From Humimonas sp964465015 (lineage in GTDB: Bacteria; Gemmatimonadota; Gemmatimonadetes; Palauibacterales; Palauibacteraceae): DNA of 26,165 nt. The first letter of the stretch is position 1. Each line of letters opens with the position of its first letter. The position numbers and the translations under genes were made by a program. The notes under the pieces were generated by a model, which saw only the letters and a list, made by a program, of their open reading frames with translations, did no database searches and was not told where the DNA came from. Shown here piece by piece: positions 1-6,800 of the stretch. The stretch lies in the NCBI GenBank assembly GCA_964465015.1, contig CAYXHP010000079.1:1-26165 (forward strand), written 5' to 3'.

Positions 1-72
1 GAGGAGAGCACGCAGAAGATGATCGACGCTCTCCACGAGCGCGACACGAGCCGGGCCCGCACAGCGGGCTGA
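1..72 (+). CDS. C-terminal tail of an unknown protein (5' truncated)
   Basis: Frame 1 is open from the first base to a TGA at 70-72 and gives 23 residues ending in HERDTSRARTAG. Codon use is G/C-ending like the neighbouring genes, and a strong hairpin follows about 60 nt downstream, so this is probably the end of a real gene that begins outside the window. The residues are charged and look like a helical tail. I do not recognise the family, and too little is present to assign a function. Confidence 0.5.
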   Translation, partial: EESTQKMIDALHERDTSRARTAG

Positions 73-134
73 CCGCAGGTCGAAGGTCCGGGTGGCGCCC
101 GCCGCCCGGCCCCTTCTTTCGAACGGCGGTGGCG

Positions 135-165
135 AGGGCCCGGGAGCGCATCCCGGGCCCTTCGT
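135..165 (+). terminator. Intrinsic terminator after the truncated first gene
   Basis: An 11-bp perfect stem, AGGGCCCGGGA (135-145) pairing with TCCCGGGCCCT (151-161), closes a 5-nt GCGCA loop and is followed by TTCGT. The U tract is short, as is common in GC-rich genomes. It separates the first gene from the transglycosylase. Confidence 0.7.
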
Positions 166-224
166 GCGTTCCGGGGATCGTCACGGCGTGAGGTCGGGGT
201 GTGAGGGACGCGGAGGCCGACACG

Positions 225-2441
225 ATGCCCAACCATCGGCGCCGACAGGCTCCAGGGCTCCGTGCATCCCTGGCCGGCGTGGCGGCGGGCATGGCGCTCC
301 TGGTGGCGTCGCCCCTGCAGGCCCGCCAGGAGGCCGCGGGCCATCCAGGGTCCGACCCTCCGGCATCGCCCGTCGTGGTGTCGCCCGCCGCCGACTCGGC
401 GGCGCGGACGCTCGACGCCTCGATCGGTGACGGTCAGGCACCTTCCGACCACCTCTCCGCCGATTCACTTCGCAGCCTCACCGAGCGCGCCACGCGACTC
501 GCCGATCGGGGAGAGCACGCGGCGGCCGGCGGCCTGCTCGAGGCCGCGGCCCGCGGTCGCCCCGAGATCGCCTCGTGGCTTCGGCTCTCGGCGCTGCAGC
601 AGGCGGCGCGCGCCGGACTCCCCGCCTGGGCGCGTGTCCTGGCGGCCTCGCTGCGGGTCGACCCGGTCGTGCCGTCCGACTCGGTGAGCCTCGAGCTCGC
701 CCGAGCCGTGTTCGAGGCGGCCGCCCCCGCCGACTCGACCACGTCGGCCGACCTGGTGGCGGTGGCGGCCGCGTTCGACGCGCAATGGGATCCAGCACTG
801 TGGACCGAGCAGGCGGGTCCGATCCTGCTCCAGGTCGGAGACACGGCGGCGGCGATCGCCGGCTACCGGCGCGCCCTGCAGGCTCCCGGCTTCCCGAGCG
901 AGGCGGGAGACGCGCTGCTCGCCCTGGACGATGGCTGGCGCACGCGGCGCCAGGTGGGCCTCGCCGAGCGCAGGGAAGGACGGTTCGACCACGCGGCGGC
1001 CCTGCTCGCCGATGCGGAGGCACGCGCCCCCGCGCCGGAGAGGCCCCGGCTGGCCCTGGAGCTGGCCCGGACGCGCCTGGACGGGGGCCTCTCCGGGGTG
1101 AGCCGGGCGGCGGCACCCTGGGCGGGCCGGAAGGGCACCGAGGACTCCGTGCGAGCGGCCCTGGAGCTGGCCATCGGCACCGACGACCTGCGCCGCGGAC
1201 GCCGAACGGGCGCCGAGGCCGCTTTCCGGCGGGCGGCCGCCGGCAGCGGCGCGGCGGCGGCGCGGGCCTCCTATCTCATGGCCGACCTGGCGCACGATCG
1301 GCGGCATCTCTCCTCGATGCACAGGTGGCTCGAGCGCACGGCCCGGCGCTTCCCCCGCTCCGAATACGGCGGCCTGGCCATCATGCGCCTCGGCTTCGCC
1401 TCCTTCCTGGCCGGGGACTATCGGACCGCGGCCTCGCGCTTCCGAGCGTACAGGGCTCGGCACGCTCGGGGATCGTGGAGCTCGGCCTCGATCTACTGGG
1501 AGGCGCGGGCTCGGCTCGCCTCCGGGGACAGCTCGGCCGCCGACGCGCTCTTCGGCCGCGTGGCCGCCACCGATCCCGCCGGCTACTACGGCCTCAGGGC
1601 GGCGGACAGGCTCGGAAACGGTAGCCTGTACGGTGTCGAGCCCGATACCCTGCCGCCGCCGCCGGACGACTGGACGAGCCGGGCCGATCTCCTCGTGGCC
1701 CGCATGGGTCTCCTTCGCGAGCTGGGCTGGCGCACACGGGCCGAAGTCGAGCTGGACGCCCGACGGGAAACGCTCGTGACCGATGACGTCGATCGCCTGG
1801 CGCTGGCCCACCGGCTGGAGCGGTCCGGATGGGCCGGACCGGCGATCGGCATGGCGTGGAGCGCCTTCGCGGCTCGCGGCGGGAAGTGGGACGAGTCGCT
1901 CCTCAAAGCCATCTTCCCGCTTCCGTACCGCGATACGATCGTGGCTGCCGCCCGCCAGGTGCAGGTGGATCCGGCCCTCCTGGCCGCCGTCGTTCGACAG
2001 GAGTCCGCCTTCGACCCCGAGGTGGTCTCCAGCGCCGGCGCGATCGGGCTCACCCAGCTCATGCCCGCCACCGCCCGCCGCGTGGCGCGGCGCTCGGGGC
2101 TGCCGGTGCCCGACTCCGCCGACCTGTACGACCCCGGCGTGAACATCGAGATCGGGGCGCGCTACCTCTCGGAGCTACTGCAGCGCTACGAGGGCTCCCG
2201 CCTGGCGGCGCTGGTGGCCTACAACGCGGGACCGACGCGCTGGAGCCGCTGGAGGAGGCTGCCCGAGCACGCCTCGGACGCGGAGCTGTTCGTCGAGGCG
2301 ATCCCGTTCGCCGAGACGCGCCGCTACGTGAAGGCCGTGCTCAGGAACGAGCTCCTGTACCGCAAGCTCCACGACCTCGAGGCTGCCGGTCATGCCGCGC
2401 GGGCCGGAGCCTCGGCGGACACCGCGCGGGGCGCGGGATAG
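225..2441 (+). CDS. slt: Soluble lytic murein transglycosylase, Slt70 family
   Basis: Cleaves the MurNAc-GlcNAc bond of peptidoglycan to form 1,6-anhydro-muropeptides in the periplasm. The chosen ATG at 225 has GGAGG 8 nt upstream and directly starts a signal peptide (RRR n-region, hydrophobic GVAAGMALLVA core, likely cleavage near residue 33). A GTG at 201 in the same frame has no better ribosome site and would bury the signal. Residues ~40-560 are Ala/Arg-rich helical repeats, as in the TPR-like superhelical U domain of Slt70. The C-terminal catalytic domain (~570-715) carries RQESAFDPEVVSS with catalytic Glu593, GAIGLTQLMPATA, AYNAGP and IPFAETRRYV, which are the family-1 transglycosylase motifs in order. 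At 738 aa it is longer than E. coli Slt70 (about 645 aa). It appears monocistronic. Family assignment is secure; the exact N-terminal boundary is less so. Confidence 0.93.
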   Translation: MPNHRRRQAPGLRASLAGVAAGMALLVASPLQARQEAAGHPGSDPPASPVVVSPAADSAARTLDASIGDGQAPSDHLSADSLRSLTERATRLADRGEHAAAGGLLEAAARGRPEIASWLRLSALQQAARAGLPAWARVLAASLRVDPVVPSDSVSLELARAVFEAAAPADSTTSADLVAVAAAFDAQWDPALWTEQAGPILLQVGDTAAAIAGYRRALQAPGFPSEAGDALLALDDGWRTRRQVGLAERREGRFDHAAALLADAEARAPAPERPRLALELARTRLDGGLSGVSRAAAPWAGRKGTEDSVRAALELAIGTDDLRRGRRTGAEAAFRRAAAGSGAAAARASYLMADLAHDRRHLSSMHRWLERTARRFPRSEYGGLAIMRLGFASFLAGDYRTAASRFRAYRARHARGSWSSASIYWEARARLASGDSSAADALFGRVAATDPAGYYGLRAADRLGNGSLYGVEPDTLPPPPDDWTSRADLLVARMGLLRELGWRTRAEVELDARRETLVTDDVDRLALAHRLERSGWAGPAIGMAWSAFAARGGKWDESLLKAIFPLPYRDTIVAAARQVQVDPALLAAVVRQESAFDPEVVSSAGAIGLTQLMPATARRVARRSGLPVPDSADLYDPGVNIEIGARYLSELLQRYEGSRLAALVAYNAGPTRWSRWRRLPEHASDAELFVEAIPFAETRRYVKAVLRNELLYRKLHDLEAAGHAARAGASADTARGAG

Positions 2442-2481
2442 GCGGAAGCCCCGCGCCGACGGGCGCACGAAACCCCCGCTG

Positions 2482-2510
2482 TTGACGGCACCTGTGGGCC
2501 GGAATACGAT
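2482..2510 (+). promoter_or_regulatory. Sigma-70-type promoter of the cold-shock gene
   Basis: TTGACG (2482-2487), a 17-nt spacer and TACGAT (2505-2510). Transcription should start near 2517, giving a leader of about 37 nt before the cold-shock ATG. That is much shorter than the ~160-nt thermosensing leader of E. coli cspA. Confidence 0.75.
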
Positions 2511-2553
2511 GGAAGGTGTCCCCCACCCGTTTCATCCGCGCAGGAGGAGTTCC

Positions 2554-2757
2554 ATGGCCAGAGGTACCGTGAAGTGGTTCAACGACGCCAAGGGCTACGG
2601 CTTCATTGAGCCACCGGACGGCAGCGAGGACATCTTCGTTCACTACAGCGCCATCGAGATGGACGGTTTCAAGACGCTCGCAGAAGGCCAGGAGGTCGAG
2701 TTCGAGCTCGCCAAGGGGGAGAAGGGGCTTCACGCCACGCGGGTGGTCCGGGTCTGA
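2554..2757 (+). CDS. Cold-shock domain protein, CspA family
   Basis: A 67-aa single-stranded nucleic-acid-binding OB-fold protein that acts as an RNA chaperone and antiterminator in the CspA family. RNP1 is visible as KGYGFIE and RNP2 as DIFVHYSAI, after the family-typical start ARGTVKWFNDAKG. Length equals the family norm. The ATG at 2554 has a perfect AGGAGG (2542-2547) at good spacing, so longer in-frame extensions reaching back into the transglycosylase gene are not the real start. It has its own promoter and two hairpins downstream, so it is a stand-alone transcription unit. The short leader makes E. coli-type RNA thermoswitch control unlikely; whether it is cold-induced or constitutive cannot be told from sequence. 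Confidence 0.96.
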   Translation: MARGTVKWFNDAKGYGFIEPPDGSEDIFVHYSAIEMDGFKTLAEGQEVEFELAKGEKGLHATRVVRV

Positions 2758-2780
2758 GGGCGGTAGCTCGACACACTTCA

Positions 2781-2806
2781 CGCGTCCGCGGGTAGAGGCG
2801 GACGCG
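2781..2806 (+). terminator. First hairpin downstream of the cold-shock gene
   Basis: CGCGTCCGC (2781-2789) pairs perfectly with GCGGACGCG (2798-2806) around an 8-nt loop. No U tract follows, so it is either an auxiliary hairpin or a 3'-end stabiliser ahead of the stronger terminator just downstream. Confidence 0.45.
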
Positions 2807-2808
2807 CC

Positions 2809-2845
2809 GGCGCCCCGCGCTCCAGGTGCGGGGCGCCTTCGTTTG
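2809..2845 (+). terminator. Intrinsic terminator of the cold-shock gene
   Basis: A 10-bp perfect stem GGCGCCCCGC/GCGGGGCGCC (2809-2818 with 2828-2837), a 9-nt loop, then TTCGTTTG. This is the best-looking terminator in the window. Confidence 0.8.
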
Positions 2846-2910
2846 TATGCCCGACCCACGGCGCTCATCGTGCTCGTGGCGGGCGATCCTAGTCAGAGGT
2901 CTGCCGAATC

Positions 2911-5778
2911 GTGATCGACCCTTCCGTCCGTGCGCCCGATCGACCGAGGCTCTACCTGATCGACGGCTACGCCCTCATCTATCGGGCGTTCTACGCCATG
3001 ATCAGCCGTCCGCTCGTGACCTCTCGCGGAGAGAACACCTCCGCGCCCTACGGGCTGGCGCGCTTCCTCATCGGCGTGCTCGACGAGCACCGTCCCGACT
3101 ACGTCGCCGTGGTGTTCGATGCGGGCGACAGCTTCCGGACCGAGGTGCACCCCGAGTACAAGGCGACGAGGGAGAAGATGCCCGACGAGCTCGAAGCGTC
3201 GATCCCCCGGTGCCGCGAGCTGGTCGAGGCCTTCCGCGTGCCGGTGGTCGAGGCGGAGGGTTGGGAGGCGGACGACGTGATCGGGACGCTCGCCGCACAG
3301 GCCGAGGACGCGGGCCTCCAGACGGTGATCATCTCCGGCGACAAGGACTTCTACCAGCTCATCGACGAGCGCACCTGGCTACTCAACCCCGGCCGTGGCG
3401 GACCGGCGGGCGTCGACGAGGAATGGGTCACGTCCGAGAACGCCGACGAACGCCTGGGCGTGCCGCCGCGGCTCGTCCCCGACTATCTGGCTCTCATCGG
3501 GGACAGCTCGGACAACGTGCCCGGAGTGCGGGGCATCGGGAAGAAGACGGCGCCCCGGCTGCTGGAGCGGTTCGGCGACCTCGAGGGCGTGCTGGCGCAC
3601 GTGGACGAGGTGAAGAGCACGCGCGCACGCAACGCGCTCGAGGGTGCGGGAGCGCAGGCGCGCATGTCCAGGGAGCTCGTGACGATCCGGCGCGACGCGC
3701 CGGTCGAGCTCGACCTGGAGCGCTTCCGCCGCGAGCCCCCCGACCGTCGGCGGCTCCGGGACCTGTTCCTGTCCCTCGAGTTCCACACCCTGCTCCGGGA
3801 ATACGCCCCGGAGGGCGGCGGGGAGACGGTCGAGGAGGAGTACGAACTGGTGACATCGCCCGAGCGCGCGGCGGAGCTGGTCGGCCAGCTGCGGAAGGAG
3901 CTACGGGCGTCCCAGGCCCATGAGACCGCCGGCGGGCGGCGAGCGGAGCGGGGTCCGGGCGGCGAGGACGGCGGCGCGGGTCGCCCCGGCCCGCTCCTCT
4001 CCGTGGACACCGAGACGACCTCGCTGGACCCGATGCGGGCCGAGCTGGTCGGCATCTCGCTCGCCGCCGAGCCGGGCCGCGCCTTCTACCTCCCGTTCGG
4101 TCACCGGCGGCCCACGACCGCCATCGGGTCGGATGGGGAGCCGGCGCTGGCCCTGGACGCACGGGAGCCAGACAACCTCCCCTCGCTCGAATCCGAGACC
4201 ATGGAGCCGCTGCGTGCCCTGCTGGCCGACGTCGCGGTGGAAAAGGTCGGACAGAACATCAAGTACGACCTCGTCGTCCTGCGCCGTGCCGGGGCGGAGA
4301 TCGGCGGGATCCGCTTCGACACGTCGCTCGCCTCCTACTGCCTCGATCCGGGCAAGCGCGAGCACGCCCTCGACCTTCTGGTCATGGACCGGCTGGGCCG
4401 CAAGCTCACCTCGTACGAGGACGTGTGCGGAAGCGGCGCATCGCAGATCTCCTTCGCGGAGGTGCCGCTCGAGAGGGCGCTGCAATACGCCGGCGAGGAC
4501 GCCGACTACACGCTTCGTCTGGCCGACGTCCTCGAACGCGAGCTCGAGGAGCACGCCATGCTGGATCTCCTCGAACGGATCGAGATCCCGCTCGTGCCCG
4601 TCCTCGCCGACATGGAGATGGCGGGAATCCGCCTGGACCTGGAGTTCTTCGCCGCTTTCCAGGAGCGCATCGAGCGCGAGCTCCGGCTGGTGGAGGAGGA
4701 GATCCAGAAGATCGCGGGCGAGGACGTGAACCTGAGGTCGGTCCCGCAGCTCCGCGAGCTCCTCTTCGACCGGCTCGACCTCCCGGTCATCAAGCGAACC
4801 AAGACGGGGCCCTCCACCGATGAGAGCGTGCTCACCGAGCTGGCCGCGCGCGGGCACGAGGTGCCGCGCCTCATCCTGGAGTACCGTGAGCTGGACAAGC
4901 TGAACTCCACGTACGTGAGCGTGCTGCCCGGGCTGGTGAACCCCGAGACGGGCCGCATCCACACCAGCTTCAACCAGACCATCGCCGCCACGGGCCGGCT
5001 GTCGTCCTCCGAGCCCAACCTGCAGAACATTCCGATCCGCTCGGTGCTGGGGCGGGAGATCCGCAAGGGCTTCGTGGCCCAGAAGGGATGGACCTTCCTG
5101 GCGGCGGACTACTCGCAGGTCGAGCTTCGCATCCTGGCCCATCTGTCGGGCGATCCGGCTTTCGTGCGGGCCTTCCGGGAAGGACGCGACATCCACCGTG
5201 AGACGGCGGCCCGCATCTTCGGGGTCGAGCCGGACCGGGTGGATGGCGGAATGCGGGACCGGGCCAAGACGATCAACTTCGCCACCATCTACGGCCAGGG
5301 TCCGATGGCGCTGGCCGCGCAGCTCGGGATCTCGCGGACCGACGCCTCCCGTTTCATCGAGGGCTACTTCGAGCGTTTCGCGGGCGTGAAGGCGTACCTG
5401 GAGCGCATGAAGGACGAGGCGCGCGAGAAGGGCTACGTAGAGACCCTGAGCGGCCGCCGCCGCTACATTCCCGAGATCCGCTCCCGGAACCCCGGCGTGC
5501 GCGGCTTCGGGGAGCGCACGGCCACCAACTCGCCCATCCAGGGCACGGCAGCCGACCTCATCAAGCTGGCCATGATCCGTCTGCACGGGGAGCTGGACCC
5601 GGACCGGGCACGGATGCTCGTGCAGGTGCACGACGAGCTGCTGTTCGAGGTCCGGGAGGGTGCGGTCGAGGAGGTGCGCCAGACCGTGCGGGCCGCCATG
5701 GAGGGGGCGATGGAGCTCGACGTCCCTCTCCGGGTGGAGATCGGCACGGGCCGGAGCTGGTTCGACTGCAAGCCGTAG
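2911..5778 (+). CDS. polA: DNA polymerase I
   Basis: Replication and repair polymerase that removes RNA primers and fills gaps. At 955 aa it is slightly longer than E. coli Pol I (928). Residues 1-310 form the 5'-3' flap nuclease (LIDGYALIYRAFYAM, ADDVIGTLA, SGDKDFYQL, GDSSDNVPGVRGIGKKTA). A Gly/Arg/Glu-rich linker lies near 335-362. The 3'-5' proofreading domain is intact, with Asp366 and Glu368 (SVDTETTSLD), Asp453 (NIKYDL) and Tyr526/Asp530 (YAGEDADY); many bacterial Pol I proteins have lost these. The polymerase domain has motif A DYSQVELRILAHLSGD (Asp733), motif B RAKTINFATIYG (Lys786, Phe790) and motif C VQVHDELLFEV (Asp908). Phe at 790 is the residue that disfavours ddNTPs. The GTG at 2911 is the only start that keeps the nuclease N-terminus; AGAGG lies 11 nt upstream. 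It ends 3 nt from a convergent gene. Confidence 0.97.
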   Translation: MIDPSVRAPDRPRLYLIDGYALIYRAFYAMISRPLVTSRGENTSAPYGLARFLIGVLDEHRPDYVAVVFDAGDSFRTEVHPEYKATREKMPDELEASIPRCRELVEAFRVPVVEAEGWEADDVIGTLAAQAEDAGLQTVIISGDKDFYQLIDERTWLLNPGRGGPAGVDEEWVTSENADERLGVPPRLVPDYLALIGDSSDNVPGVRGIGKKTAPRLLERFGDLEGVLAHVDEVKSTRARNALEGAGAQARMSRELVTIRRDAPVELDLERFRREPPDRRRLRDLFLSLEFHTLLREYAPEGGGETVEEEYELVTSPERAAELVGQLRKELRASQAHETAGGRRAERGPGGEDGGAGRPGPLLSVDTETTSLDPMRAELVGISLAAEPGRAFYLPFGHRRPTTAIGSDGEPALALDAREPDNLPSLESETMEPLRALLADVAVEKVGQNIKYDLVVLRRAGAEIGGIRFDTSLASYCLDPGKREHALDLLVMDRLGRKLTSYEDVCGSGASQISFAEVPLERALQYAGEDADYTLRLADVLERELEEHAMLDLLERIEIPLVPVLADMEMAGIRLDLEFFAAFQERIERELRLVEEEIQKIAGEDVNLRSVPQLRELLFDRLDLPVIKRTKTGPSTDESVLTELAARGHEVPRLILEYRELDKLNSTYVSVLPGLVNPETGRIHTSFNQTIAATGRLSSSEPNLQNIPIRSVLGREIRKGFVAQKGWTFLAADYSQVELRILAHLSGDPAFVRAFREGRDIHRETAARIFGVEPDRVDGGMRDRAKTINFATIYGQGPMALAAQLGISRTDASRFIEGYFERFAGVKAYLERMKDEAREKGYVETLSGRRRYIPEIRSRNPGVRGFGERTATNSPIQGTAADLIKLAMIRLHGELDPDRARMLVQVHDELLFEVREGAVEEVRQTVRAAMEGAMELDVPLRVEIGTGRSWFDCKP

Positions 5779-5781
5779 GGC

Positions 5782-6762
5782 TCAGATCGTCACCCTCTGG
5801 CCCACGCCCCGCTCCACGGCGCGGTCGTAGACCAGCCGGGCCGCGGCCACGTCCTCGACGGCGTGCCCGGTCGACTTGTACACCGTGATCTCGTCCGGGA
5901 AGGTGCGCCCCTTCCTGCCGCCCAGGAGGATCTCGCCGATCTCCACCACCCCCTGCGGATCGAGCCCCTGAAGCTCGCCCGCACCCGCCGGGGGCTCGGT
6001 GGTGACCGCGCCCCGCCACTCGACGAACACTTGTCCCTGGTCGATGGTCGCCGCGTCCAGCTCGCGGCCGAAGCTCCCCCCGACCGAGCTCACGTGCGCT
6101 CCGGGAGCGATCCACTCCAGGTCCAGCACCGGGTCGTGGGCATCCGTGCAGCAGCACACGATGTCGGCGCCGCGGACCGCCTGCTCGAACGAGTCGGCGA
6201 CCCGGACCTCGGGGCCTCCGGCGGTGGTGGATGCCAGCAGGTCCGGAGCACGAGTTGCCAGGGCGCGCGCGTGGCCTTCGTTGCGTGAGGCGATCCGGAT
6301 CTCCCGGAGCTGACGCACCCGGGGCACGGTCTCCAGGTGGGCGTGGCCCTGGACCCCGGCGCCGACGATGGCCAGTACGGAAGCCTCCTCGCGCGCCAGC
6401 AGCCGGGCCGCCACCGCGGCCGCGGCGGCCGTCCGCAGCGCCGTGATCCGGATCCCGTCCATGACGGCCAGCGGCCTGCCGCTGTCCTCGTCGAACAGCA
6501 CGATGACGCCCTGGTGGGACGGCAGGTCTCCGGCTTCGTTCCCGGGGAAGACGCTCACCAGCTTGGAGGCGAGGCCCATGCCCTCCACGTAGCCCGGCAT
6601 GGCGCCGAGCAGTCCGTGTGGCGTGCGCGCGCCCACGCGGGGCGGCACCGAGCTCCGGCCGGAGCTCAGGGCGCGGAAGGCGGACTCGAGAGCCCCGAGC
6701 AGGGGCTCGACCTCGAGCAGCTCCTCGACCTGGCTACGGTCGAGTACGAGCAGGTCGGCCAT
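5782..6762 (-). CDS. Ornithine cyclodeaminase/mu-crystallin-family NAD(P)-dependent enzyme
   Basis: A 326-aa Rossmann enzyme of the OCD/mu-crystallin family, whose members include ornithine cyclodeaminase, archaeal alanine dehydrogenase and ketimine reductase. Visible features are PPRVG near residue 40, the conserved Lys67 (SKLVSVFPGN), the dinucleotide loop GAGVQG at 134-139, and the C-terminal YKSTGHAVEDVAAARLVYD block. The position where true ornithine cyclodeaminases have a catalytic Asp in a GGDCPGK-like loop reads VGGSFGREL (227-235) here, with no Asp. The substrate is therefore probably not ornithine; imine or ketimine reduction or another amino-acid dehydrogenation is possible. ATG 6762 has GGAG 6 nt upstream. 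The frame is open much further upstream, but only as a shadow of the next gene. It lies 38 nt downstream of the barrel gene on the same strand, so co-transcription is plausible. Confidence 0.85.
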   Translation of the reverse strand: MADLLVLDRSQVEELLEVEPLLGALESAFRALSSGRSSVPPRVGARTPHGLLGAMPGYVEGMGLASKLVSVFPGNEAGDLPSHQGVIVLFDEDSGRPLAVMDGIRITALRTAAAAAVAARLLAREEASVLAIVGAGVQGHAHLETVPRVRQLREIRIASRNEGHARALATRAPDLLASTTAGGPEVRVADSFEQAVRGADIVCCCTDAHDPVLDLEWIAPGAHVSSVGGSFGRELDAATIDQGQVFVEWRGAVTTEPPAGAGELQGLDPQGVVEIGEILLGGRKGRTFPDEITVYKSTGHAVEDVAAARLVYDRAVERGVGQRVTI

Positions 6763-6800
6763 GGATGTCTCCACGATGCGGGGTGAGAGAGGATCCTGCC

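Noticed and set aside
465..1811. A 448-codon minus-strand open frame opposite the transglycosylase
   Set aside because: Arg/Gly/Pro-rich and unstructured, with the sense frame ending in a textbook Slt domain.
2392..2553. Longer cold-shock protein starting inside the transglycosylase gene
   Set aside because: The perfect AGGAGG and promoter place the start at 2554, and the family starts exactly there.
2842..2910. A promoter just upstream of polA
   Set aside because: I could not find a -35/-10 pair with acceptable spacing in the region after the terminator; polA must have a promoter here, but I cannot point to it.
3901..5631. A 576-codon open frame antisense to polA
   Set aside because: It mirrors the codon periodicity of polA, is rich in His, Arg, Leu and Gly without any motif, and polA is unmistakable. 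It is a high-GC shadow frame.
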